Assembly (NCBI GenBank): GCA_963921195.1
Contig: OY992540.1
Coordinates: forward strand, 15,383,136 to 15,447,135
Length of the DNA stretch: 64,000 bases
Direction: 5' to 3'
Source of the DNA: Pegoplata infirma
Lineage: Eukaryota > Arthropoda > Insecta > Diptera > Anthomyiidae
The position numbers were made by a program, and so were the translations under genes. Below are positions 51,563-63,113 of this stretch, piece after piece. How positions within the stretch are numbered: the stretch's first letter is position 1; every line of letters begins with the position of its first letter. Below the pieces are notes generated by a model. It saw only the letters and a list, made by a program, of their open reading frames with translations, was not told where the DNA came from and made no database searches.

Positions 51563-52464
51563 GAGGAGCCGCAGAACAAAACGTACTTTTTCTCATATTA
51601 AAATTTTTTGGGAAATTGAGGATTATTTATTTCGCCCCTTTGAAAAACTGCATGAACCTGAATATGGTAACAAGTTTTTTGCTTATCAAGAGATGTATCA
51701 AACTGCCATAAGTCACCACATTATATATTAAGGCTGGATTACTCAATGCTCCGTTATAAAATAACTCTCCGTTAAATTTAACTTTTTCATACAAATTTTG
51801 ACATAAAGCTCCGTTAAATCGGCAGTTAGCAGGTAACTTTTCATTGAGTAATCCGCCCTAAGGATGTTTAATATAAAACCACTTTTACTTTGGAAAAAGT
51901 ACGTTTTGTTAAAAAATAATGATAAAGTACGTTTTGTTTAAAAATAATTGAAAAACAACGTTTTGATGTGCGTATTTTTTTAGCCGATACTATTTTGATC
52001 GAGTGTTTAAAAAATGTTCTTATTTATTAAAATCTACAAAAGAGCCTCATTGGCCCATATTTAGATACGTTACACACGAATTGGCAAAGTTAATGTACCC
52101 CCATACTGTGGTTGTGAGGTGTAAATAGACCAATAACAAGAATAAGGGGGAATCCTTCACTGGCCTGCAAGAATGCTTAAAAAATCTTGGTGGGCATTTA
52201 TATGGAATATAAGAGTAAAATGGCATATTATAAAATTATGAAAAGTCTTGCATATGAAATACAATGAAAAAAGTACGTTTTGATAAAAAATTAAACAAAT
52301 AAGTACGTTTTGGATTCCAATTTTTAAGGAATCCATTTTCTTGATGAAAAATAAAAATAATTCACGCTATGAACATTTTTTCTGATAGATTTCGAACCAA
52401 ATAATATAAAAAAAAACAAAAAATCAATCAATGCGAAAAAGTACGTTTTGTTCTGCGACTCCTC
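51563..52464. mobile_element. MITE with repeated AAAGTACGTTTTG motifs
   Basis: Ends GAGGAGCCGCAGAACAAAAC and the complement of GAGGAGTCGCAGAACAAAAC, flanked by AAAT (51559-51562, 52465-52468), a probable 4-bp TSD. The motif AAGTACGTTTTG occurs near both ends and at 51897-51908, 51935-51946, 52272-52283 and 52301-52312, as transposase-binding sites might. It includes a small Harbinger-like MITE (51732-51858) and a minus-strand DINE-like head fragment (about 52060-52130). Confidence 0.75.
51732..51858. mobile_element. 127-bp MITE with TAA TSD (PIF/Harbinger-like)
   Basis: Ends GGCTGGATTACTCAATG and the complement of GGGCGGATTACTCAATG, flanked by TAA (51729-51731, 51859-51861). A 3-bp TWA duplication and GG-starting TIR fit PIF/Harbinger. 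CTCCGTTA repeats three times inside. Confidence 0.75.
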
Positions 52465-53054
52465 AAATGCAAGTGCATTAAGTTCTCCACAAAATATAAA
52501 TTTCAGAAAGTAGTTATTTTTAGTTTTCGAGAAAAATGACTCAACACACAATTTCTCAAAAACAATTAATGACTGCTCTCCGAATATTTGACATTTGGAG
52601 AGAATTTAATTAACTTTTACTCAAATGCATATAACTTTTAGATTTTCAACGGATTTTTTAAAAAACCATTTTAATTTCTTTGAATAAGATCAGACTTAAA
52701 CGTCAAATAGAAAAACGAATTTTAGAAATTTTTTTTCTTTGTAAAATTTACAATGCAATTTCCTTTTTTTTTTCTTTGCCAAATTTAGGTTAAATTTAAA
52801 TTCTCGATATATCGAGTTATAGCTTCTAAGGTGATAATATGATTCAAAAATGTTGTACATATGTAGGGTTGATAGATAATTAAATTACATTTAATTTAAA
52901 TCCAAAAACAATAAAATCTATCAATTTGTTCCGGAGATATTTTAATTTAAGTAAAACCACTTTTTTAAAAAGAAGAAAATTTCAAAAGTTGGCAATATCT
53001 CGAAAACTGTTTAAAAATTTTGGAGTGGATTTTCGGATATAGCGTAAGATTTTA
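52465..53054. other. No feature recognised
   Basis: AT-rich sequence without a visible ORF, TIR pair or tandem repeat. It ends at the TA flanking element T6. Confidence 0.35.
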
Positions 53055-53453
53055 CAATCAAAAAAAAAAACCTTGTAAAGTTACCAAAAAATCTCGTGAT
53101 TTTACGAGACTGTTCTCGAAAAATAGGAGGTAGGTAAAATTCTCGTAAAATTACGAGGATTTCCTCGTAATTTCGAATATGCCAAAAATTCGTAAAATGA
53201 TCAATTTTATTGGTAAAAATATTGTTTTAAAACCGGAAAAATAAAAAAAAAATGGTAAACTTACAAGAAAAAATTGTAAATTTACAACCAAAATGGTAAA
53301 TTTACAAAAAAAAATTTTTTGTTATACAAAATAAATCCTCGTAATAAAATCATTTTTGGAAAATACCTGTTTTTTTTTTTTAATTAACTAGAATCTATAT
53401 ACAGGGTGGTCCAATAACAAGTATCTTTTTAAAACATGCAATGAAATGAACAA

Positions 53454-53508
53454 TCCCTATTAATATTATAAATCTGATTGTTGGTTTGTCTGTCTGTCTG
53501 TCTGTCTT

Positions 53509-53541
<33 letters not shown>

Positions 53542-56154
53542 TCCGCAATAAGTACAGAACGGCTTAACCGATTTTCACGAAATTTTCACCACAGGTAGTA
53601 CTAACCGAGGCGGGATCTATAGGCCATAAGCGACCGCGATCGGACAAAGGGGCGTAAAATGCCACGCCCCTTTGTACCATGCTAAAGCTATATATACCTT
53701 TCCAATAACGGAAAAACGGCTAAACCGATTTTCATGAAATTTTCACCACAGATAGTACTAACCGAGGCGGGAACTATAGGCCAAAAGCGACCACGATCGG
53801 ACAAAGGGGCGTAAAATGCCACGCCCCTTTGTACTATGCTATAGCTATATCTGCCTGTCCGGCAATAACGGAAAAACGGCTGAACCGATTGTCATGAAAT
53901 TTTCACCACCGATAGTAATAACCGAGGCGGGAGCTATAGGCCAGAAAAATCCGCGATCGGAAAAATGGGCGTAAAATGCCACGGCCCCTTTGTACTATAC
54001 AGAAACGATGTCAGCATGTTCCGCAATCACTGAAAAGTGATTTAACCGATTTCACTGGAATTGTTACCACTGATAGTACTAACCGAGGCGAAAACTATGA
54101 GCAACAATAGAGGGCGATCAAAAAAGGGGCGTAAAATGCCACGCCCCTTTTTGTTAGACTGAAAGCTATTTCTGCCTTTTCCGCAATTACGCTTAAACGG
54201 CTGAACTGATTTTCATGAAATTTTCACTACAGATAATATTAAGCGAAGCGAAAAGTATGCTCCACAATAGAAGGCGATCGAAGAAAGGGGTAAAATGCCA
54301 CGCCCCTTTGTATTACACCGAAAGTTATTTCTTCCTGTTTCTCAATCACGCATAAACGGCTGAACCGATTTTAATGAAGTTTTTACCAAAGATAGTACTA
54401 ACCGAGCCGGAAACTAGAAATTATAATAGAGCGCGTTTGGACAAAGGGGTGGAAAATGTCACGCCCCTTTTTACTATACTGAAAGTTTTTTCTGTATGTT
54501 CCGTAATCATGCTTAAACGACCATACCGATTTAAAAGAAATAAAATATCACGCCCTTTTTTATTTAATTGAACGCTATTTCTGTCTGTTCCGTAATTTAG
54601 CATAAACTGCTAAAGCGATTAGAATGAAATTTTTACCACAGATAGTAAGTACTTACCGAGGCAGGAACTATAGATTAAAATAGAGCGCGTTTGGACAAAG
54701 GGGCGTAAATTGACACGCGCCTTTGTACTATACTGAAAGTGCTTCTGTCTGTTCCTTAATAACGCTTAAACGACTAAACCGATTTTAACAAAAATTTTTC
54801 CATAGATAGTACTAGCCTCTGTTTACTCTCTGTCACTTTAGTATGTAGCAACTGCCACGCCTTTTGCAATGTACTGAAAGTTCATTCTGCCTTTCCGTAA
54901 TCATTTTAAACGGTTATCATAATATTCACCACAGTTAGTACTTATTGAGGCGGAAACTATAGACACGACCATACAAAGGAGTGAATTGCCACGTCCCTTT
55001 GTAATACATTGAAATTTATTTCTGCCCAATCCGTACACACGCGCTAACGGTGAAAAAACTTTAATTAAATTTCATTACAGATGGTATCACCGTTTCGATC
55101 GGGAAAAGGGGCTTAAAATGCCGCACCCCTTTGTATTAAATTAAAAAATATTTTTTCCTGTTGAACGATATGCCATATTAGCCCGTGATTAGGCAAATGG
55201 GAGTAAAATGCCACGTCAATTTGTAATATACAGAACGCTATTTCTGGCTTATTTGCTATCATGCAAAAACGGCTTAACCAACTCCTTTAAACACTACTGT
55301 TAGAACTAACTGAACGCGAACTATTTGCTATATCATAACCTGAAAACAGTTGAGCCGATTTCAATGAAATTTCCAACACAAATTGTGATATAGCCAATAT
55401 TTTGATAAAAAGGCATATAATGGCACGCCCCTTTGTACTTTAGTGAGAGTTATGTCTGCTGAGCAAATTTAGTGTCAATTTTCTTCCCGCTTGAACTACA
55501 GTGAAAGTTATGTCTTTATTGATGTTTTCACTTCATAAAGTGCTAACCGAGGATGGAACTATAGGTTCCTTTGAAAAGCCATTAAATAAATACATTAGGT
55601 GTTTTTTGTTGGCATAATTATCAGTGTTCTACCATACAAAGTTCACATTAGTGTTAACGCTCAAAATTCTAGAAGTTAAAAATTAACTTGCATACATTGT
55701 GAATGATTCTCTTATTGTTAATGGCTCTCTTTGGTATTAATAAAAAAGATAAATGTTTTTGTGTTGCTTTCAAGCTAAATTGCATTTAATAAACTAATTT
55801 TATCAATATTTCATCGAAAATGTGTAATATTTTACAAAACTATTCCAAACGACGCTAAATTAAATTGAGAAATTTATGGATGTTTTTTTTTTTTGTTTTG
55901 ATGCATGTTAACAATCTAAGTTTGCCAACAAAAAAGGCCTATTAATATTAGGTTTGTTCCCATGACGGGGAACACGTACACACCATGTTCCCGACGCTAA
56001 GAAAAATCGAAAAATAAAATCGACCAAACCTCATGAATAGGTTTATATTCATTAGTGAAAAGCCACGAAGAAGTAGATAAAATGATAATAAAAAACTCAT
56101 TCATTACATAACATTTTTCTTCAACCCGGGCAACGCCGGGTGCAAAACAGCTAG
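53454..56154 (+). mobile_element. Helitron 2, non-autonomous, inserted in the mariner
   Basis: 5' end A|TCCCTATTAATATTATAAA at 53454. 3' end: stem ACCCGG-GCAACG-CCGGGT (56124-56141), then TGCAAAACAG and CTAG|T (56151-56154), a canonical Helitron terminus. After the 5' end comes a (GTCT)n run (about 53486-53541), then about 12 units of roughly 160 bases with AACGGCTTAACCGATTTTCA, AGTACTAACCGAGGCGGGA, GATCGGACAAAGGGGCG and TAAAATGCCACGCCCC. Units decay toward the 3' side. The short frames inside are not genes. Confidence 0.88.
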
Positions 56155-56211
56155 TACTCAATAGTTTTGGAACCTTATGACTTTATTTGAAAGAGCAAAT
56201 ATTCCCATTAT

Positions 56212-56650
56212 TTATGGCAAACGACTTCATTCATGCGGCTGCATGGGTTAGCTCCGCAGTAGCTCATTCTCGGCACCCATTTTTCTAATGTATCTGGTTC
56301 TATCTCACGAATGGCTTGAACGATATTCGTCGAAAGGGCCTAGAAAATTTCTGGATTTCTCATGTTGCATGAATCTTTAGCGAGACCCCTCAAAAAAATT
56401 TCTAATCGGCAGCTCTGAAGTGATCAATTGTCACCGCGAATATGGCTAAAACACGATTTCCGAACTAACAATAAGTGCGCAAAATATCGATTGTTTGATG
56501 GACTGTGGGACATATTGCGAAATCCTTCTGAAAATAAATATCATCCAAGTTGATATATTCTATTACGGCCAACAAAAAGTCGGTAATCATGGCTCTGTAG
56601 CGCTCATCTTTGACGAAAATGGGGGTTTCAGCTGTATTTTTGCAAATATT
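56212..56650 (-). pseudogene. mariner-family transposase remnant
   Basis: Minus-strand reading gives DERYRAMITDFL, then INLDDIYFQKDFAICPT (the family's FQQDGA.CH block with its Asp kept), HQTIDILRTYC and a stop. In another frame follow TNIVQAIREIEPDTLEKW, a gap, SRMNEVVCHK and a stop. These are C-terminal half motifs of Tc1/mariner-superfamily transposases. Stops at about 56485 and frame changes, and the missing N-terminal DNA-binding domain, make it non-functional. Confidence 0.85.
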
Positions 56651-59054
56651 GTGTAATGATGCTGATACTCAAATCTGTTGCTGTCTATAGATTAATTGGA
56701 TTTTTTACAATACCGTTCGAGTTTTACGATCCCAAGATGTAGCAATTTCTTTGTTAACATAACCTCATTTGAGTGTCTTATTTCGGTTAAAAACTTTTTT
56801 TCTAAAAACGTGCAGTTTGGCAGCGCAGTACTGCGCTACAACGCGATACAGCGGAGCAAGCCGAGGACACATCAATGAAGAAAAAAACGGGAATGTTTGC
56901 TCTTTCAAATAAAGCCATAACATTCCAAAAAAAGTTGAGTATTAACCATTTTATTGCATTTTTAAAAAGATACTTGTTATTGGACCACCCCTTATATAAT
57001 TTCCCTATTTGTGTGTTCCTCTTTTTGTTGTCTATCCAGAGCTTTTTGAAGCCAACTGATGAGCTACAAAGCTGAAAATTGGCATGCACATAGTAAAACA
57101 CCTGGGGCAGATCCTAACGTAGCCGGATTTTCGATTTTTGGCCTGTGGGCGGAGAAATAAGCAGAAAAGTGGGCGTGGAAAAACTAAATTTTTTGACATT
57201 TTTGCTTAATTTAAAGCCCCCTAATGACTTAGGAAGCTGAAAACTTCCTAGAATATAGTCCTAACGATGGCGCATATCACCAAGTAGTCGGATTTAAAAT
57301 TTTCGCAATGTGGGCGTAGAATTGAGGGGAAAAGTGGCGTGGCAAAATTGGGATTTTTTAACATTTTTACTTTTTTTGAAGCCCCCAAATGACTTAAGAA
57401 GCGTAAAATTGCATAGCATTTAGTTCTAACAAAGAAGCATATCCTGAAGTAAGCGGATTTAAATTTGTTAGACTGTGGAAGAAGAATTAAGAGAAAAATG
57501 GGGCGTGTCAAAATTGTGTCTTTTAATATTTTAACTAATTTGAAGACCCCCCAATGACTTATGAAGATTAAAATTGCCATTTTTGCTTATATTAACGTCC
57601 TCCAATGACTTAGGAATTTAAAATTTTTTGACTGTGGGCGGAGAATTGAAAGGAAAAAGGGAGTGACAAAATTGGAATTTTTAACATTTAACCCAAAGGA
57701 AGCGGTATATCCTGAAGTATTCGGATTTAAAATTTCTCGACTGTGGACGGAGAATTAAACGATAAAAGAGCGTGGAAAAATTGGGTTTTTTATATTTTAA
57801 CTAATTTGAAGACCCCTAATGACTTAGGATGATGAAAATTAGCATGTATATCGAAGGTTTCATGGGGAAGATCAACACGAACCTGGATTTTTGATACCCA
57901 GTGTATGGGTAGAGAACAAGAAAGGCAAAGGGCCATGGTAAATTTATTTCCATCTATTTTATGTATATTTTTTTTTGTGTTTCTCTTATTTTTTGAGTAT
58001 CCAGCGCCTTTTGAATTTCATTGTTAGAACTAAATGCTATGAAATTTTACGCTTCTTAAGTCATTTGGGGGCTTCAAAAGAAGTAAAAATTTAAAAAACT
58101 CCCAATTTTGCCACTTTTCTCCTCAATTCTACGCCCACTTTGCGAAAATTTTAATTCCGACTACTTGGTGATATGCGCCATTGTTAGGACTATATTCTAG
58201 GAAGTTTTCAGCGTCCTAAGTAATTAGTGGGCTTTAAATTAAGCAAAAATTTAAAAAAATTGAGTTTTGCCACGCCCACTTTTCCGCTTATTTCTCCGCC
58301 CACATTCCAAAAATCGAAAATCCGGCTACGTTAGGATCTGCTTAGGATCTGATAGACTAAAACGCTTAAAATTGGCGTGCATATGGTAAAACACCGGGGA
58401 CATACTCTTACGAAGCCGGATTTTTTTTCCTGTGGGCGGCGAATTACGAGAAAAAGGGGACTTATCAACATTTTAGAGTATTTGAAGCTCCGCACCAATG
58501 AATTAGGAAGCTGAAAATCCCCAACATATAGTCCTAACTATGAAGCATATTCTAAAGTAGTACAATTTAACATTTTTGGAATGTATACGGAGAATTGAGA
58601 GGGAAAAGCGGCAAGGCAATATTGTGTTTTATTTTTATTTAATTTAACTAACTTTAAAGCCCTTATGACCTACGTAGTCGAAAATTGGCAAGCATATTGT
58701 CCTGACACTGGATCATATTGTAAATTAGTCAGACTTAAAATTTTGGGAATGTGGACGGAGAATTAAGAGTGAAAAGGGGCGTGGGTACGAGTATAGTACT
58801 AACAATGGAGCTTATCCTAAAGTAGTCAGATGTAAAGATTTTGAAATATGGACGGAGAATTAAGAGAAGAAATGGGCGTGGAAAAATTATGTTTTTACAT
58901 CTTACCTAATTTTGAAGGCACCTTATGACCTTGAAAGATTAAAATTGGGATGCATATGGTACGGACTATGGCAAAGATCAACACTGACCTGGATATCCAG
59001 CGAAATGGCGGAGATACAAAAAAAATCCGTCGTGAATTTTGTTCAGTTTAAATA

Positions 59055-59749
59055 CACTCGGCAGCATAAGTCTTCGTACACAGGCTTTGCCTTACAAAAA
59101 CCACCAAAAAAATACGTTAAACGATGAATTTTTTTAACCAAGGTTAATGAGATATTATTTTGTGTACTTCAGACTATTTAAATAACAAAAAGCCAATTTT
59201 TAATAGTCCGCGGTTAACAACATCATAGCAAAAAACAAAAATCATTCATTGAAAATCAGAAGCAAAAGTCTGCGTAGATTATCATTTGAGGTTAATGTTT
59301 TAACTAAATTGTCATTTTTAACAACTAGTGGGATAGTATTTGTGCTTTAGAACCTCTGCTAGTCTTTTCTGCATCGATTGTACCAATTTTGTAGTTTCAG
59401 CGAATTTTATTTTCTACCAATTCTTCTAAATAACCGCTTTCAGCATCGTTTTTGATGTTATTTGATGTGTTCCAATTTTTTTTCGAGAATATCGAAGAAA
59501 TGGTCAATAGGGTTGAGGTCTGGTGATTGGGAAGTAGTTTTTTATTGTTTGGATGTATTATAAAGCAGCCAAATCTTCACAATATCAGCGGTATATTTGG
59601 AGTAATTTTTTTTGTTAGAGGAGATTATCACCCTGGAAACCACATCTGATTGCCCTTTTCTTTAAATTACCTTTAAATATATCTAGGTAAACTCTCGTAT
59701 CCATCATTGATTCAATTAATTGCATTTGTCCAACTCCACATGCCGAGTG
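59055..59749 (-). mobile_element. Tc1-like element relic in Helitron 3
   Basis: Ends CACTCGGCAGCATAAG and the complement of CACTCGGCATGTGG, TA on both sides (59053-59054, 59750-59751). AAGTCTTCGTACACAGG near the left end is typical of Tc1-family TIRs. At 695 bases it lacks about half of a full Tc1. The plus-strand frame 58912-59127 runs into its left end and is not a gene. Confidence 0.82.
59300..59704 (-). pseudogene. Tc1-like transposase C-terminal remnant
   Basis: On the minus strand: MDTRVYLDIFKGNLKKRA (59704 downward), a FQGDN block (about 59624-59639) standing where Tc1 has FQQDNDPKH with its catalytic Asp, then KTTSQSPDLNPIDHFFDILE (around 59503-59529), where Tc1 has SPDLNPIE; here the last acidic residue is Asp instead of Glu. 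A stop follows soon after, and frameshifts separate the pieces. The N-terminal paired-like domain is missing. Confidence 0.87.
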
Positions 59750-60725
59750 TATATAATCTGTAACGTAGCCGGATTTTCGGCCTTTGAGACAGGGGGAGTG
59801 GCGGAAGACGGCGAAATTAAGTTTTTAATCACTAAGGAAGCTGAAAATTGTAAAGCATAAAGTATTGACAATGTATCATATCCTTATTACGTCAACTGTG
59901 TACGGAGAATTATAAGGAAAAATTGAAGTGAAAAAAATTGTGTTTTTCAAAATTTTTTCTAATTTTAAAACCCTTCATGACTATGAAAGATACAAATTGC
60001 CATGTATATAGGAGTGACCATGGGACAGATCCACACGATGGATTTTTGATATTCGGTTTAAGGACGGAAACGAAATGGGCGTGCTAAATTTAGTTCTAAA
60101 ATTTTATTAATAAAACCTTTTATACTCAAAATTTTTTTTTCCAGTTTGGGAAATATATTGATGTAACTCAATATAGCAGTATTAAATTTTTGAAGCACAA
60201 ACATAATTTTTTTATAAAGTGTGGTAAAAAATAAGAATTACTGAGAAAAGTGATTTGGTGTTCCGCCTGGCAAGGACAGGCTATTCGACTAGTCCTCGTG
60301 ATAAATTTTTAAAAATTTTGTCAACTTTTTTTTAAATATTTTTCAATAAAAACAAAAATGTTGTTTGGGACTTGGAAAATTAAAAAAAAAAATTAGAAAA
60401 TTTACAAAAAAAAAGGTTTTTTTTTGTTAAACAACATAAATCCTCGTATAACATAATTTTTGTAAAATAACAGTTTTTTTGTAAATCAACTAGAATTCCT
60501 CGTAATAAAAACTTTTTTTTTTTTTGTAAAATAACTTTTCAAAATGGTAAAATAGAATTACGAAAATAAATTTGTAAAATTACCAATGAAACTGTAGTTC
60601 ACGTTTCAGCAAAGTACAAGATTTTTTGTTAAAAAACAAGGAAATTGTTAAATATTGGTAGAACGGGATTATAAGGCATTTTACTGGGCGCTTTACCAGT
60701 TTTTTTTTTTTTTGTGAGTGTACTT

Positions 60726-61149
60726 TAGAGTGTCCCTTATTTTGGAAATGTTGAGACGGTACCCGCTCATTTTTTTCCTTTTGACTTAAAAATAACTGAG
60801 GAAAAATTTTTCGCCCCTACGACCACGCCTTCCATACGCGACGGGGCCTTAAAGAGCGGGGCCTAAAAAATAATTTTTCCATACAATTTTTTGATTTTTA
60901 ATTTTTTTGTTATTAATTATTATATTACTTTGTTAGCTTATTCACTACAAAAAATTTGATTTTGGTGGGATAAGGCTTTCAGCTTAAACAAATTTTTGAA
61001 AAAAAAAATGGAAAAATGATTTTTAAGGCCACAGTCGCGTAGGGAAGGCGTTGTCGTAAGGGCGTAAAATTTTTCCTGAGTTATTTTTAAGTCATATGGA
61101 AAAAATGAGCGGGTACCGTCTCAACATTTCCAAAATAAGGGACACTCTA
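60726..61149. mobile_element. hAT MITE, relative of 37945-39054
   Basis: TIR TAGAGTGTCCC at both ends. Flanks GTGTACTT (60718-60725) and GTGTACAT (61150-61157) match at 7 of 8. The arms carry ACGGTACCCGCTCATTTTTT, CACGCCTTCC.TACGCGAC, like the 1.1 kb copy, but the central part is deleted. The TSD overlaps the last three bases and the TA of T6, so this insertion is younger than T6. Confidence 0.88.
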
Positions 61150-61267
61150 GTGTACATACAAAAAAAACTGCAAAATGTCGTGGATCGCAAAATTTTTTTT
61201 AATTTGTCACAGATTCTGAGTCATTTTTCTTATAACATAAATCTCAGAATCTAGAAAATGTTTTCTA

Positions 61268-61796
61268 CACATAAAAAAACTTTGTCAAATTACTAGAAAA
61301 AGTCTCGTAATTCCATTTTACCAATATTTGAGAGTTTTCATTGGTTTTTAGCAAATCGAAATTTAATTTTTTTTTGTAATTTTACATTTTTTTTGTAATT
61401 TTACAAATTTCCAAGATAATTTTACAAAAAAAAAATCGAGTAAATTCATGAGAATTCCTTGTAATTTCAATTGCGCCAAAAACCTGTAAATTTATAACTT
61501 TATTGGTAAAAAGCTTGTAAAATTACAAAATTATTGGTAAAAAGCTTGTAAAATTACTAGGAATTCATGTAAAATAGGAGGTAGCAAAAAATATAGTAAA
61601 ATTACGACACCTCCTTGTTAATTTTGTCGTGTCAAAAAATTTGTAAATTTACAATTTTATTGGTAAATACCTTATATAATTACAAAATTATTGGCAAAAG
61701 CTTGTAAAATTACTAGGAATTTGTGTCACATAGGAGGTAGCAAACAAAAAAAAGTAACAAGTTTTTCTTGTAATTTTACAAGTTTTTTTTTTAGTG
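61268..61796. mobile_element. TA-TSD MITE T5
   Basis: Ends CACATAAAAAAACTTTGTCA and the complement of CACTAAAAAAAAACTTGTAA, TA on both sides (61266-61267, 61797-61798). Internal phrases TTGTAAAATTACTAGGAATT and AAAATAGGAGGTAGCAAAAA, each about twice, link it to T4 and T6. No ORF. Confidence 0.78.
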
Positions 61797-61798
61797 TA

Positions 61799-62498
61799 TA
61801 TAAAATCTCACAAATTCTGAAATAGTTTTTCCTACTGAAAAAGTCTGAGATGTTTTTCTAAGATTCAAACAAAGACTTGAAAAAGATTTAGATTCCGAGT
61901 CATCTTTTAAATTGAAAAAATCTCAGATTCTGAGACATTTTTAAATAAATAAAATCTTAGATTCCCAGACATTTTTGTTATAAAAAAAGTCACAGATTTT
62001 TGTAATTTATCCTATGGAAAAAGTTTCAGATTCTTACACAATTTTAAGCAAAATTTAAAGGTTCCGAGACTTTTTCTCGTATAAAAAAATTTTATAATTC
62101 AAAAACATTTTTTCTAAACAATAATGCTAGAAAAAACTATTTTTCTCTTTCCCTTTTACCCATCATCTTCTCAAAGTTTTTTGTAAGAAGAATTATCAGA
62201 TGTTTTTATAGACAAATTCTCAGATTTTTCATATAGAAAAATCTTTAGAAAAAAAACTAAGAATTTTTCTATAGAAAAAATATGAGAATTTTTCTATAAA
62301 AAAATGTGAGATTTTTTTCATAATACAAATGGGAGAATTTTTTCATAAAAAAATCTGAGAATTATTCTATAGGAAAAATCTGAGAATTTTTCTATAAGAA
62401 ATATCTGAGAATTTTTTTTAGAGAAACTCTGATAATTATCAGAATTATAATTCTTCTTACAAAAAAATCAGAGAAAAAGATGGGTAAAAGGGAAAGAG
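61799..62498. repeat. Degenerate AGAATTTTTCTATAG array, left part
   Basis: Units of about 35-60 bases like AAAATCTGAGAATTTTTCTAT repeat, as in the middle of the element at 34791-36261. TCTCTTTCCCTTTTACCCAT (62142-62161) is mirrored at 62480-62499, so part is an inverted repeat. The array goes on after the DINE-like copy at 63114-63690. Confidence 0.6.
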
Positions 62499-63113
62499 AA
62501 CAAGTAAGAGTGTTAAATTCGGCTGTGCCGAATCTTTTATACCCTCCAACATGCAAAAAAATATAAAAAATGCAGGGGCGTTTTTTTTTTGGACGGGGGG
62601 TCTTGGTTATTGGGGGTGAGGGCAAATTTCCTCTCGAATATGTGTTTAAAAATGCATTCTTATGCTTTTTGGACTAGAGAAGTGCAAGTTTATCAGGGTC
62701 CAAATGCAGGACCTTGAACTTCTTGTAGAATAAAAATGTTGCATTTGTTAAACAAAAAGACAAAAAATTATGTAAAAATGATACTTTTCAGATGTTGGTT
62801 TAGTTCTTCAAGGGGGAACTTTTTTCATCCTGGTCCGATTTTGCCCATTTCCGAACTTAACCTGCATAGGACCATGAGACATATTCGTGCCAAACTTGAA
62901 GAGTCTAGCTCTTTTATTTTGGACTGTATCGTGTTAACTACAGACGGACGGACAGACGGACGGACGGACAGACGGACATCGCTAGAATGTCTTAGAATCG
63001 ATCACTGATCAATAATATATATATTTTATGGGGTCCCCGACCGATATTTCGATGAGTTACACACGGAATAACAAAGTGAGTATACCCCCATACTGTAATT
63101 GGAGGGTATAAAT
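62499..63113 (-). mobile_element. DINE-1/mini-me-like element, copy B3
   Basis: Minus strand. 3' end AACAAGTAAGAGTGTTAAATTCGGCTGTGCCGAATC at the left (hairpin TTCGGC/GCCGAA), a B-type body with CATGAGACATATTCGTGCCA in complement, a GTCY repeat (about 62942-62980), the core ACCGATATTTCGATGAG, and the head GAGTATACCCCCATACTG...GAGGGTATA. It sits inside the AGAATTTTTCTATAG array. The 90-codon frame 62736-63008 is its body read on the plus strand; a similar peptide is read from copy B1 because the DNA is repeated. Confidence 0.8.

Larger units (their letters stand above)
53402..56992 (-). mobile_element. mariner-like element, split by Helitron 2
   Basis: Ends CAGGGTGGTCCAATAACAAG and the complement of AGGGGTGGTCCAATAACAAG, TA on both sides (53400-53401, 56993-56994). 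GACTTTATTTGAAAGAGCAA (56181-56200) and the complement near 56898-56918 form subterminal inverted repeats. It sits in the 5' end of Helitron 3. Net of Helitron 2 it is about 0.9 kb, shorter than a full mariner of about 1.3 kb. Confidence 0.85.
53394..60292 (+). mobile_element. Helitron 3, non-autonomous, inserted in T6
   Basis: 5' end A|TCTATATA (53394, continued after the mariner as TATAATTTCCC at 56993). 3' end: hairpin GCCTG-GCAAGGA-CAGGC (60265-60281), 7 bases, CTAG|T (60289-60292). The empty site AACTAGAATTCCTCG exists in T6 itself at about 60489-60503, so the insertion between A and T is confirmed. The body (57000-59000) has tandem units with GTGGGCGGAGAATTAAG, AATGACTTAGGAAGCTGAAA and TAGCCGGATTTTCG, with one inverted segment (57100-57440 against 58022-58340). 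No Rep/helicase is present. Confidence 0.85.
53055..60720. mobile_element. TA-TSD element T6, outer shell of a nest
   Basis: Left end CAATCAAAAAAAAAACCTTG with TA at 53053-53054; right end GTGAGTG with TA at 60721-60722. The visible parts (53055-53393 and 60293-60720) share the T4/T5 vocabulary: GTAAATTTACAA, AAAATAGGAGGTAG, AATCCTCGTA. The 6.9 kb between them is Helitron 3 and its cargo. Net length about 770 bases. The right terminus is immediately followed by a hAT MITE. Confidence 0.7.

Noticed and set aside
62736..63008. 90-codon frame with a cognate at 22090-22323
   Set aside because: The similarity is due to two copies of the same non-coding DINE-like element. One is interrupted relative to the other and no domain is visible.
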